Source: Aquarana catesbeiana (taxonomy: Eukaryota; Chordata; Amphibia; Anura; Ranidae). From it: DNA of 64,000 bases. Positions within the stretch are counted from its first letter, which is position 1, and the number at the start of each line of letters is the position of its first letter. The notes below the pieces were generated by a model, which saw only the letters and a list, made by a program, of their open reading frames with translations, was not told the DNA's origin and did no database searches. Position numbers and translations under genes: made by a program. The stretch covers positions 217,358,022 through 217,422,021 of the forward strand of contig NC_133333.1 in assembly GCF_042186555.1 (NCBI RefSeq), written 5' to 3'. Shown here one piece after another: positions 44,431 to 55,062 of the stretch.

Positions 44431-45220
44431 CTGTACTTTCATTTATCCCAAATGACCTGGAGCACTTAGTGGGGAAATTCAAATTTCCCTTCCTGCCTTA
44501 TCTGTTGATTTTCAGGTGATAATTCTACCATTAACACACTTCTTGTCCTAGGATGACCACTCTCACTCAATGCACTGAATTTATGGGGGAGCAGTGTTTT
44601 CACCTTAGGCCGCTTTCTTGATTTGGACTGCAAATACCCCCCCCCCCCCCGCCACTCTTTACTTTGAGAGGAGGTGTTTTGTAGTGCAGCAGATAGCTAA
44701 AAAAAGCTTACAACACTGTTTGAGATTTCCGATTGGTCCAATGGGAAGTTACGGTCACTTTGGATTTCTGGCAGATTCAACTTTTTTTTTTTCTGTACTT
44801 AGCCTGAAAAGTGAAAATGAATGCAGCCATCTCATCTAAGTGCCCAGTAGTCGGTGATCTCCTCTAATCAACACATTTAATCTAATGATGTCTGGTATAC
44901 CACCAGAGTACTTGTTTATTTAAATTTTGTAGACAGGAGCACTTTAATGTTTAGCAATAATTTAGTTATCAGTTAGACTCTTGTTCAAAAGCACTTTGAT
45001 TTCCATCTGTCGTCAGTGACTGAATGAAACTATTGATTTTACTCTAATCTTACTCTCAGAGCCGTTAATTGTGTTGGCGCGATAAAATGCATATTGTATT
45101 ACCCTGCCAGGATGATGAGCCTAACACACCTTGTGCCCAGTCATCGGGTGGCACCTCCATTCGTCTGTAATTTCGAACCAGACAATCAGTCTAATAAGGT
45201 TTTCTTAATTCCTCTTCCAG
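44431..45220. other. Sequence upstream of the TMEM45B first coding exon; no repeat recognised at 44840-45220
   Basis: A C-run lies at 44637-44650. From 44840 to the splice acceptor the sequence is single-copy-looking, without the CG-rich or palindromic texture of the surrounding MITEs. It ends in a polypyrimidine tract and AG (45201-45220), so a non-coding 5' exon must lie further upstream. I could not identify that exon. Confidence 0.45.
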
Positions 45221-45228
45221 GGACATAA

Positions 45229-45412
45229 ATGGCAAACTTTAAGGGCCATGCCCTGCCGGGCAGCTTCTTCCTGGTCTTCGGCCTGTGGTGGTCTGTGAAA
45301 TACCCACTCAAGTACCTCAGCAACAGAGGAAAGGAGAAATGCCGCCCCAGCAAGTGTTACCAGCGCCTGGAACTCATTGAGGGCATAGTGAAGGCTGTGT
45401 TTTCTCTCATAG
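45229..45412 (+). CDS. tmem45b: TMEM45B coding exon 1 (residues 1-61)
   Basis: The exon opens after the acceptor CTTCCAG at 45220 with eight untranslated bases and the ATG at 45229; G at +4 but T at -3 make a moderate start context. It encodes MANFKGHALPG, the first membrane segment (about residues 11-28), a basic Cys-containing loop (about 32-44) and the start of a second hydrophobic segment (about 50-61). It ends in a split Gly codon with the donor GTAAGA at 45413. No stop or frameshift is present, so the exon looks functional. Confidence 0.93.
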
Positions 45413-45779
45413 GTAAGACCTGGAGGTGGGTAGCAGAGCAGACTGAGTACAGTAAATTATTTATCACCCCGGGGCAAATACATGGCATTGTTTGAGATAT
45501 TTCCATTGTCCTCATTAATCCTTGCTTGTTTTATATATTATCCAAACAGAAGAAAACTACTATTCTTATTTTGTAATATATGGTGTGTTAAAAGAAGCGG
45601 ACGTTTAATCCACTTATATTTTGCCAAGACCACCAACATACTAATGAACTTTTTTTAGTAAAACCATTCTATTTTCATTACATACCTTATTTTATACCTA
45701 AAGATGTCATCACTGGGTGTATGTGCTTCTCTATGCAAGCAATACAAGCAGATCATGGTGGATGGGAGAGGCCAGTCGG

Positions 45780-46110
45780 TGCTGTACCTAGTTTTCTGAA
45801 AACATCACAACTCCCTGCCTCAGTACTCCTTTCAAGAGATCGTAGTCCTCATGCAAGCAGTGGGTTGGTTCTTGGGAAGAGTTCTGCAAATATCACAATG
45901 CCTTTCTGACTGAGTATGTGTTGGTCTGGAGGTGTGGGTGTTCCTAGGTAGGCTGTATTTATATGCAGACTATGTAATGCCCACATTTGATGCTGAGATT
46001 CTATGGTTGAAAGAACGGAAATCCAATGAATGAAAGGGGTGAGCCAGGGGCAGTTAGACTGAGAAGGAAAGTTCTAGAAGATGCTGGACATTCTCTAGCT
46101 ATGAAATGTG
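45780..46110. repeat. Dispersed repeat, copy A (uninterrupted)
   Basis: Segments such as CTCAGTACTCC, CAAGCAGTGGG and GAAATCCAATGAATGAAA match, in the same order, 62411-62566 plus 63394-63500. That second copy is interrupted by a TTAA-flanked element. The family is unknown. Confidence 0.6.
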
Positions 46111-46194
46111 GCAGTCTCTATCTGACTTGCTGCAGCTTCTAATGAATTGTGAGAAGCTCACAGTGTGCAGTGAAATCAGAGTAAGCAATTTCAG

Positions 46195-46788
46195 CAGGGG
46201 CGGCCCGTCCATTAGGGGCGCCCCCCCTCTTTCCACGCCACCCCCTTTCCACGCCACCCCACGCATAGCATGAATCTATCAACTGCTGCCGCCCCCTATT
46301 CATCTGTCCGGGCCCTTTCAGGTCACCGGGCATATGAATTAGAGCGGCCAGGGTTTTTTTTTTTGAAGCACCTGATTAGAACCATAGGCTCTAATAGGCT
46401 TCGAAATAGGGTGCTGAGCATTGCGTCTGGAGCCCACCCAGGTGTATTGCAACAGCGAATGAAAATTCGCTGTTGCAACACTAATCCTCCTCCCAGCCAA
46501 TCGGGTAGCAGGTATAAAACCTGTTTCCCGATTGGCCAAAACGTCAGGCGATCCTATTGGATGCCTAGCACCGGGAGGAGGAGAGAGGAGACACCGCGGA
46601 AGGTGCTCCAGGAGAGGATACCAGAGCAGCTTTCCCCGAGCCCGCCACACTCTCACCGCCCGCATCCAAGGTAACTACAGCGGGTGGTGTGTGTTAGTGC
46701 CGCGGGGGGGGGGGGGCCGTAATGCCTCTCCACCGGCGGCCCAGGGGAGGGTTGTTTGCCCCAAAAAAAACCCCACCAGCCACCACTG
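46195..46788. mobile_element. hAT-like non-autonomous element with perfect 8-bp TSD
   Basis: AATTTCAG flanks both sides (46187-46194 and 46789-46796). The termini CAGGGGCGGCCCGT and (inverted) CAGTGGTGGCTGGT are imperfect inverted repeats. A 14-bp hairpin (TTGCAACAGCGAAT and its complement) lies near 46448-46479. It has no transposase. Confidence 0.85.
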
Positions 46789-46796
46789 AATTTCAG

Positions 46797-47369
46797 TATA
46801 GGAGAGGAGCCTGTACAACTGTGCAAGACTGAAGGGAAGGTTGGAGTTCAGCTTAAAGTATGTCTAAAGCCTTTTTTTTTGTATAGGGCGTGCCCTTCAT
46901 CACCCCATTCATATGAGGTTTTTATTACTGTCCATGTCTACATTAGGAAGATTCACCCTCTCTTGGGGAGAAAGTGATGGAAAATACAAAAAATTTTAAT
47001 TGACACCAAATCCCGAATCGATGGAAAATCTTTTGATGTGGACAAGGTGTCTAAGAGGGGATTTTCCTCAAATTGAAGAAATGTCCCTTTATCTTACTGT
47101 TATGTCTTTATGTGAGAGGGAGTAAAATCTCGCCAAGAGGACACTGATGGTTTTTTACCAATTTTCCCCTCTATCCAAAATGAAAAGGGTTTTTGGCTTT
47201 AGATACACGTTTTGTTGCTGAAAATGTTCTGAATCCTGTTCAGAGGGCAGCAGAGCTCTAGGCTCCTGTTGCCATTAGTCAAACTCGCAGATGGCTTACC
47301 AGCACTGTATGTGTCTATGGACACACACACAGCCCAATTTGGGAGCTTGCCTGCATGGGTGCCTCCTTA
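46797..47369. other. Intron 1 sequence, unclassified
   Basis: Nothing recognisable beyond ordinary intron sequence. Confidence 0.35.
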
Positions 47370-47581
47370 TTAAGGATGAGCTCCGGCGTGTTCGCACACT
47401 CCACGTGCAGAGCCCGCCAGGAAGTCGGCATGGCGCAGCGCTAATCACAGGCAATGAGACATTTTCCTGATGTGCGGCTGCAGAGATCGGGAAATGTCTC
47501 ACTGCCTGTGATTAGCGCAGTGCCGACTTCCTGGCGGGCTCTGCATGTGGAGTGTGCGAACACGCCGGAGATCATCCTTAC
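47370..47581. mobile_element. Short foldback element with arms of about 95 bp
   Basis: AAGGATGAGCTCCGGCGTGT on the left is met by its near-complement ACACGCCGGAGATCATCCTT on the right. The arms remain closely matched to about 47466 and 47488. The central loop is about 20 bases. Confidence 0.75.
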
Positions 47582-48842
47582 TCCTTATCAGAAGGAGAGG
47601 AGTGGACAGAGCTGGCAGAAGAGGAAAGCGACTTTTCTGTGCAATATAGTTGCAGAGAGCAGGTAAGTATAACCTCTAGTATTATTAGGCAGCTTGTCTA
47701 CCGCTAAGAAACAAAAATAAATTCTAGTCTGGATATAGCTACTTAACCAAAATCCTTTATTCCCAGAGGATTGAACCTTGTGTCCAGATCCTCATAGCAG
47801 TATTTGTTATAAAAGCTGACTCCACGCAGTGTTTCTCTGCAGAGCAATACGCTCTGGATTTCCCAAAGTTTGAATTTGGGAGACACCTTGAAAAGGCGTC
47901 ACAAACGATCACAGTTTTAGCCTCATTGTCCTTGATTCTTTCATATTTTTAGGTACATGCAGCACCCTTTGCTCTCCATACTGGATTTCCCAGTGCTCCT
48001 ATCAAAATATCTACATGGGAGCAGCCTTTTTTGCTCAATATATTTTAGGCTGTAGTTCCTGCTTAGAATTACTTTAGTTCAGCGGCCCCCAACCTTTTTG
48101 GCACAAATGCTATTTTTTCCCCTAGGGGTGGGACTTTAAAGGCACAGGCGTGTGACAAAACTTTGTTATAAAATATAAAATGTTAATGGTATCAAAAAGT
48201 ACATGTAGTAGAACAAAAAAAGTATTAAAACACAATTTTATGCTTAAAATGACTCAGCTAATACATAGAAAAATGGCAAAAACAAATCCTGTATATGGAT
48301 ATAATGCAAAGAACAAACTCAAGGCATCAAAGTGGGTTCTTATATATGCTCTCAGCCTTGTAGTCATTTGTGTGTATGTTTTTTGGCTTGTTAATAAATT
48401 ATTTTAGGGTAATGCGCTACACTTTAAAACTTTTTTTTGGTTGTCTTAAAAGATTCCCCCAATCAGAAGAGGACAGCATTCCAGTGGCTTTACCTAATAT
48501 ATACACATGAAGGATCATGATGCTGTTGATCCAGATTTTAAGGCAGCGCCTGTTCTTTGCATGTGTCATCGACTTTGTTTTTTGTGTATCTTTATGAGAT
48601 GACAGCACTCAAAGGTCATTTCATAAATCAAACAGAAGATTATCTGAGCCAGTGTCTGAAATGCGCTGGCTTTTTCCAGCTTTTTGTAATGGTATATGAA
48701 CCCTTTTCCTTTGGGTACTTCATCTGCCTGTTACCTTTTTTTAAATCTTGTAATTGACTAAAAAACTCAATAAAACTTTGAGTAGGACATAAAAAAAAGT
48801 GTGTGTACATTTGGAAAAACCTTTACTTTCATTCAGCTCTTA
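47582..48842. other. Intron 1 sequence; possible LINE 3' end near 48400-48798
   Basis: The stretch ending AACTCAATAAAACTTTGAG and A-run at 48763-48798 resembles the 3' end of a + strand LINE, but no coding region supports this. The remainder is unclassified. Confidence 0.35.
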
Positions 48843-49288
48843 TGCCGCGTACACACGGTCGGACTTTTCGTCTACAAAAGTCCAACGGACGCTGACGGAC
48901 TAAAGCTGGCTGGTAATCCGATCGTGTGTGGGCTTCTCCGGACTTTCAACGGACTTTTTCAGCCTCAAATCCGACGGACTTTAGATTTGAAACATGCTTC
49001 AAATCTTTCCGACAGACTCGAGTCCGGTCGAAAAATCCGCTCGTCTGTATGCTAGTCTGACGGACAAAAACCGACGCTAGGGCAGCTATTGGCTACTGGC
49101 TATCAACTTCCTTATTTTAGTCCGGTGTACGTCATCACGTAAGAATTCGACGGACTTTTGTGTGATCGTGTGTAGGCAAGTCTGTTCGTTAGAAAGTCCG
49201 CCGCAAGTCCGTTGAAAGTCCGTCGAAAGTCTGTCGGACAGGCTGTCGGACTTTTGTAGCTGAAAAGTCCGACCGTGTGTACGCCCCA
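48843..49288. mobile_element. Harbinger-type MITE, TGCC-TACACACG family, copy 4 (TSD TTA)
   Basis: TGCCGCGTACACACGGTCGG and its inverted end are flanked by TTA (48840-48842, 49289-49291). The interior consists of GTCCGACGGA-type inverted motifs. Confidence 0.82.
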
Positions 49289-49560
49289 TTACAGTAAGTG
49301 GCGAACATCCAGCAGTTCCGTCTGGAGTACACAGATCACAGCGGGTTGTTGGCTCGGCGCCTCATCATTTGAGAAAATATTTTGTATTCTTTTCACACTG
49401 CATTCTGCGAGTGGACGAGGGGAGATTATGATGCACCTCCTCCATCCACAGAATGTCTTGCATTTGTGAAAAGGTGCTGAGCAAACCACCCACTATGATC
49501 TGTGTATTCCAGTTTGAACTGTGTGTGTCTCAGCAGCTGCTATTTGGTTTGTTACTGTAA

Positions 49561-49962
49561 TGCCGCATACACACGATCGGATTTTCCGACAACAAATGTT
49601 GGATGTGAGCTTGTTGGCGGAAAGTCCGACCGTGTGTATGCTCCATCGGACATTTGTTGTCGGACTTTCCGCCAACAAATGTTGGCTAGCAGGTTCTCAA
49701 ATTTTCTGCCAACAAATGTTTGTTGTTGGACTTTCCGATCGTGTTTACACGAGTCCGTCGCACAAAAGTCCACGTAAGCGATCAGTCTTGTAAAACTACC
49801 GTTCGTAATGGAGATCTCATGTACGTCTTGTACGTCACTACGTTTGTAATTGTTGGTCAACATTTGTGTGACCGTGTGTGTGCAAGACAAGTTGGAGCCA
49901 ACATCCTTCGAACGAAAAACTAGGGTTTTGTTGTCGGAAAGTCCGATCGTGTGTACGGGGCA
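49561..49962. mobile_element. Harbinger-type MITE, TGCC-TACACACG family, copy 5 (TSD TAA)
   Basis: TGCCGCATACACACGATCGG and its inverted end are flanked by TAA (49558-49560, 49963-49965). It is only about 270 bp from copy 4. Confidence 0.82.
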
Positions 49963-49965
49963 TAA

Positions 49966-50455
49966 GAGCAGAATGAAGGTAAACCTTTTACCAAATGCAG
50001 CAGCATACACAAATGGCACACACTTCATTGATGGTATTTTTTTTTTTTTTGCAGTGCAAGAATTGTTTTTGTCTAGAGTTTTTTTGGAGCTGCCATATAA
50101 GTTTGGTCTCAGATTAAAATGAGAGAGGTTATACCCTGGTTTCAGGTCACCGTTGTACCCTCTGAGTACTTTGGAGCTTTGTGTAACAAGGGTTGGAAAG
50201 GGGAGAGGATGGCATAACATGGCATATGATCAGCAGATGGGAAGTCTGTGCTGTTTTATCAGTTCAGCATTGAGGCATGCCAAACTGCATTCAGCAAACT
50301 GTAATGAGTGTGGTAGGACACTTCATACCTCAGTGGGCGATCAAACATTCTTAATGACTTTGTGCTGCAGCAGTTCCAAGATTGTGATATTTGTGGTAAA
50401 GCATTAGTAGCCAAATATCAGAGTTACATTTTATTTTCAATAATTTATTGTTCAG
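49966..50455. other. End of TMEM45B intron 1
   Basis: The sequence just after copy 5 (49966-50000) resembles the sequence just before copy 4 (48800-48838) in inverted orientation, for example AATGAAGGTAAACCTTTT. This suggests the two MITEs lie in a larger foldback. The rest is ordinary intron with a T-run at 50037-50050. Confidence 0.45.
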
Positions 50456-50668
50456 GTATACTGGCAGAGCAGTTTGTACCGGATGGCCCTCATATGCACC
50501 TAATTAATGGTGAGGAGCACAGCTGGGTGAAGCTGATGAACTGGCAACATTCTACCATGTACCTCTTCTATGGCCTCTCTGGAGTGGTGGACATCCTTAC
50601 CTATTTTCCTCTTAATCTTCCACGGGGGCTGGACCGTCTCTCACTGGCACTGGCTGTTTTTATTGAAG
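50456..50668 (+). CDS. tmem45b: TMEM45B coding exon 2 (residues 62-133)
   Basis: The acceptor TTGTTCAG ends at 50455 and the donor GTAACA begins at 50669. The 213-base exon encodes GILAEQFVPDGPH, a luminal-type loop with His residues, the conserved NWQHSTMYLF segment entering a membrane span, and a further hydrophobic span (about 116-133). His and Glu residues typical of the DUF716 core are present. It splits Gly codons at both ends (phases 1 and 1). A T-run follows closely in the intron (50681-50696). Confidence 0.94.
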
Positions 50669-51717
50669 GTAACAAGGCTAATTTTTTTTTTTTTTTAGGT
50701 CTTCACTTAAGTGTATCTGTAAGCTAAATGTTTTGATTATTTGTTTTTATCCTGGCTATATAAGCAAATGGTTAATCATGTTTAATGTTACTATTTTTAT
50801 TTTTTCGTGCATGAAGGAAAATCCCATCATGGTCATTTGTCACCAGAACTAGTGTCCCCATTGTTGATTGTTTTTTGTATTGCTAAAGATAGCTGCATAA
50901 TTGTGCTTTATCTACTGTGAGGCTGGGTTCACACTGGTCCGACAAACGCTCCGACATTGGGAGCTCATGTCGCATGACGTGTGAAATGTAATGTTTCCCT
51001 ATGGGAGCCGTCCTAACTGGTCCTACACAAGTCGTTCCGACTTTAGAAATGCTCCCTGTACTACTTTGGTCCGACTTTGATCCTACTTCAGCCTATTGAC
51101 TATCATTGAAGTCGGATCAAAGTCGGATTGCCGTCTTGCATGATCCGACTTCGGCACGCGACTTGTGCTCAGATGTTCTTGAGGGGGAACTCCGCGCCAA
51201 ATTTTAAATAAAAAACCGGCATGGGTTCCCCCTCCAAGAGCATACCAGGCCCTTGGGTCTGGTATGGACCTTGAGGGGAACCCCCTACGCCGATAAAAAC
51301 GGCGTGGGGGTCCCCCCCAATCCATACCAGACCCTTATCCGAGCACGCAGCCCGGCCGGACAGGAATGGGGGTGGGGACGAGCGAGCGCCCCCCCCCTCC
51401 TGAACCGTACCAGGCCGCATGCCCTCAACATGGGGGGTTGGTGCCTTGGGGGAGGGGGCGCGCTGCGGCCCCCCACCCCAAAGCACCTTGTCCCCATGTT
51501 GATGAGGACAAGGGCCTCTTCCCGACAACCCTGGCCGTTGGTTGTCGGGGTCTGCGGGCGGAGGGCTTATCGGAATCCAGGAGCCCCCTTTAATAAGGGG
51601 GCCCCCAGATCCCGGCCCCCCACCCTATGTGAATGAGTATGGGGTACATGGTACCCCTACCCATTCACTAGGGAAGTGTCAATAAAAAAAACTACAGTAC
51701 ATAGGTTTCAAAATTAA

Positions 51718-51723
51718 TTTATT
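51718..51723 (-). terminator. Poly(A) signal AATAAA in the left arm
   Basis: AATAAA on the - strand is followed by a T-rich stretch, about 230 bases from the left-facing TATA box. Confidence 0.5.
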
Positions 51724-51951
51724 GGGCAGCTCCGGTATCTTCTTCCGACTTCTCCCGGTGTTCCGCCTCTTCTCCCGGGCCCCGCCGCTATCTTCTTCCA
51801 GCTCTATTGCCAGCGAGGGGCCCGGTCTGCTACCGCTGTCTTCTCGCCGCTGTCTCGCCGCTGTCTCGCCGCTTCTTCTCTTCATCTCTTCTTCCGATGT
51901 TGACACGACGCTCTCCCCGGCTGGAATGCTCTCTGTGCGCTCTGCTCTGAC

Positions 51952-51976
51952 TTATATAGGCGGTGACCCCGCCCCC
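51952..51976 (-). promoter_or_regulatory. Left-facing core promoter of the palindrome (TATA at 51952-51958, GC box at 51967-51976)
   Basis: On the - strand GGGGGCGGGG precedes TATATAAG by about 9 bases. An initiator would fall near 51925. This is the mirror of the right-facing promoter. Confidence 0.55.
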
Positions 51977-52101
51977 TTATGCCGTCACAGTCTCTGGGCA
52001 TGCTGGGACTGTGACGGCATAAGGGGGCGTGGTCATCGGGTGATGACCACGCCCCCTAAAACGTCACAGTCCCAGCATGCCCAGAGACTGTGACGGCATA
52101 A

Positions 52102-52127
52102 GGGGGCGGGGTCACCGCCTATATAAG
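52102..52127 (+). promoter_or_regulatory. Right-facing core promoter of the palindrome (GC box at 52102-52111, TATA at 52120-52127)
   Basis: The order GC box, 8 bases, TATATAAG is a textbook compact RNA polymerase II promoter. Start would be expected near 52150. Transcripts would run outward and could end after AATAAA at 52344. Confidence 0.55.
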
Positions 52128-52343
52128 TCAGAGCAGAGCGCACAGAGAGCATTCCAGCCGGGGAGAGCGTCGTGTCAACATCGGAAGAAGAGATGAAGAG
52201 AAGAAGCGGCGAGACAGCGACGAGAAGACAGCAGCAGCAGACCGGGCCCCTCGCTGGCAATAGAGCTGGAAGAAGATAGGGGCGGGGCCCGGGAGAAGAG
52301 GCGGAACACCGGGAGAAGTCGGAAGAAGATACCGGAGCTGCCC

Positions 52344-52349
52344 AATAAA
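52344..52349 (+). terminator. Poly(A) signal AATAAA in the right arm
   Basis: AATAAA is followed by GTGTACTGTGG and a T-run (52360-52385), the usual downstream GU/U-rich element. Confidence 0.5.
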
Positions 52350-53240
52350 TTAATTTTGAAACCTGTGTACTGTGGTTTTTTTTATTGACACTTCCCTAGG
52401 TGAATGGGTAGGGGTACCATGTACCCCATACTCATTCACATAGGGTGGGGGGCCGGGATCTGGGGGCCCCCTTATTAAAGGGGGCTCCTGGATTCCGATA
52501 AGCCCTCCGCCCGCAGACCCCGACAAACAACGGCCAGGGTTGTCGGGAAGAGGCCCTTGTCCTCATCAACATGGGGACAAGGTGCTTTGGGGTGGGGGGC
52601 CGCAGCGCGCCCCCTCCCCCAAGGCACCAACCCCCCATGTTGAGGGCATGCGGCCTGGTACGGTTCAGGAGGGGGGGGGCGCTCGCTCGTCCCCACCCCC
52701 ATTCCTGTCCGGCCGGGCTGCGTGCTCGGATAAGGGTCTGGTATGGATTGGGGGGACCCCCACGCCGTTTTTATCGGCGTAGGGGGTTCCCCTCAAGGTC
52801 CATACCAGACCCAAGGGCCTGGTATGCTCCTGGAGGGGGAACCCATGCCGGTTTTTTATTTTAAATTTGGCGCGGAGTTCCCCCTAAAGATTCATACCAA
52901 ACACAGTGCCGGGCATTGGCGGGGATCCAAGTCGGATCCCCGTTCATTGAAAGTCGGACACATGCCGGCTTCATGTCGTAGGGCAAAGTCGGATCCAAAG
53001 TAGGACGGCTGTCGTGTCGCACCAGTGTGAACCCAGCCTGAACCTAATTTAGAGATTAGTCTGAAAAATAAATCTTTGTTGCTTAGAGCAATCAATCTGA
53101 TTATGTCTTTCATATTCCCAAGTAGCATATAAGAGAATGCAGGAAAACTTCTCAATGGTTCCTAAAGGCGCACACATTGTTGAGCTAAATAAAGTCCATT
53201 TGATTTAGTGAAAGTTATTTTAGCTTTTTTATGTCTGTTA

Positions 53241-54701
53241 TGCCCTGTACACACGACCGGTTTTGCCGTCGGTATAAACTCCGAAGGTTTCTCCAACGGA
53301 ACTCCGACGGAATTCCACTCAAGCGGTCTTGCCTACACACGCACGGTCAAACCAAAGTCTGACCATCCAGAACGCGGTGACGTACAACACGTACGACGGG
53401 ACTAGAAAAAGGAAGTTCAATAGCCAGTAGCCAATAGCTTCCGTCTCGTACTTGCTTCAGAGCATGCGTCGTTTTTGGTCCGTCGGAACAGCATACAGAC
53501 GAGCGGGTTTCCCGATAGGAATTGGTTCTGACGGAAATATTTAGAACAAGTTCCATTTCTAGGTCTGTCCGAATTTTCGAAAAAAAAAAAGTCAGATGAG
53601 GCATACACATGTAGCACTAACTCTAGGTGGAGCTGCTGGTTTACGTTGAGTTTACTTCTGGACGACACATGCACCAACACTGGAGTACGTTTTCAATGCT
53701 TTATTAAACAGACAAACTTTAGGAAGTAGCAGGAAAGAGGCGAAAAAGGAAACTTTCAGGAGAAACTCAAATATCTTCTTGTAGAATCTTAGCGGCAAAT
53801 GTCCTGGTGAAATTCAGATAATTATGTGGAATGCGCTCCCCTTGTGGGACACACTCCTTGCTCGTCTGGATAGGCCTCTCTCTCCGGTCTAGCAGCCAGT
53901 ACGCAGCACGAATCAAAAGTCTCTGCCACAGACTTGTTTGGGGGAATAAATCCGTACGATCCTCTGCCACAGGATATATCAGATTTTTCTGCAGTGAAAG
54001 TCAGTCACAGTGCCTGAACCTTTAAGCCGAACCGGCAACACTATGCTGTATAGTTACTTCTTTTGGATACGTCCTCCAACCGAGTCACCAGGCCCCTCTA
54101 TAGACCAGCTCATCGCGTGATCTCCCCAAGACAGGTCCTCCCCTGGAATCTCCTCGGCTGTCCAGCTTCGTCACACAGGACCGACAGCTCAGGACCATTC
54201 CTCGGGCGCGGTGGTAGGCTCCAGACAAGCCTCTGGACCCACCCCTATGCCGCTGTATCGTGGGCCTCACGATTGGAGGACCACGAGGTAGCTCCTTAAC
54301 GCATACCTGTCGGCCAGGAGGGCCAGCAGGTGGCTGTCAAAATGAACCCTAGAACATGGCGTCTGTCCCATAAATACCCTCTTCCCAGAATGCAACTCGG
54401 AGGACCACCTCCACCGAGCTTGTCTCCGAGACAGAGGAGCATCTATACACTTCGACGCGTTGCCTTTCCAACACTGACCAGTGGCAACAGCGACACCCAC
54501 CGGTCAGCACGGAAACACACACAACGTCAGCCAAGCTGGAACAGGGGCGAACTTTTAACCTTCCTAACACACAATATACTAAATTTACCTAACCTGTGGT
54601 AGATTGTAAATCTACCAGCACTACACACATGATCAGAATAGACGATGAAAAGCTTCCGTCTGACTTTTTCTGTCGGAAATTCCGCTCGTGTGTACGCGGC
54701 A
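53241..54701. mobile_element. Harbinger-type MITE, TGCC-TACACACG family, copy 6 (TSD TTA), split by a solo LTR
   Basis: TGCCCTGTACACACGACCGG and its inverted end are flanked by TTA (53238-53240, 54702-54704). The MITE itself is only about 440 bp; the rest is the LTR at 53610-54625. Confidence 0.8.
53610..54625 (-). mobile_element. Solo LTR (1016 bp) with 4-bp TSD CACA
   Basis: The segment starts TGTAGCACTA and ends CAGCACTACA. It is flanked by CACA on both sides (53606-53609, 54626-54629). On the - strand it has a TATA-like GTATTTATGG near 54375 and AATAAAGCATTG near 53700, about 85 bases before its end, so transcription is leftward. No internal retroelement sequence remains, as expected for LTR-LTR recombination. 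Confidence 0.78.
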
Positions 54702-54750
54702 TTAGCCGTTATTCCCACTTTTGCTTCTGAACACCTAGGGGGTTGATTTA

Positions 54751-55062
54751 CTAGAGTCTCAGCTTCAAACATTTGTAATTAGATGAGGTAGTCATAAAAG
54801 TGAAAACAATATAGAGTTGATTTACTAAAAATGGAGAGTGCAAAATCTGGTGCAGCTCTACATAGAAACCAATCAGCGCCCATTTTCTTTTTTTTTTTCG
54901 TCAAAGCTTAACTGAACAAGCTGAAATTGGAAGCTGATCGGCTACAATGCACAGCTGAACCAGATTTTGCACTCTCCATTTTTATTAAATCAACTCCATA
55001 TTGTTTTCACTTCTATGGGGCTACCACATCTGATTACAAATGTTTTGTAGCTGAGACTCTAG
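54751..55062. mobile_element. Palindromic MITE (foldback), arms of about 130 bp
   Basis: CTAGAGTCTCAGCT at the left end is inverted at the right end. Matching continues through GTGAAAACAATAT and GGAGAGTGCAAAATCTGG to a central T-run. The family matches the split element at 38881-39592. It ends about 100 bp before TMEM45B exon 3. Confidence 0.8.

Larger units (their letters stand above)
51182..52885. repeat. 1.7 kb near-perfect palindrome with divergent promoters
   Basis: The left arm 51182-52037 and right arm 52042-52885 are reverse complements with only scattered single-base and short indel differences, and the central spacer is four bases (GGGT). The arms are GC-rich. Mirrored open frames on both strands are by-products of the symmetry. 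Each arm holds, from the centre outward, a GC box, a TATA box and a poly(A) signal. Confidence 0.9.
50921..53038. mobile_element. GGCTGGGTTCACAC MITE (TSD TGA) hosting a giant palindrome
   Basis: The termini GGCTGGGTTCACACTGGT and its exact inverted copy are flanked by TGA (50918-50920, 53039-53041). The outer parts (50921-51181 and 52886-53038) carry GTCGGA-type motifs. The 1.7 kb palindrome lies between them. The whole sits in TMEM45B intron 2. Confidence 0.85.

Noticed and set aside
51166..52864. Mirrored open frames of 70-127 codons in the palindrome
   Set aside because: Each frame has a mirror copy because of the inverted symmetry. GC-rich sequence lacks stops, and no start context or family motif was seen.
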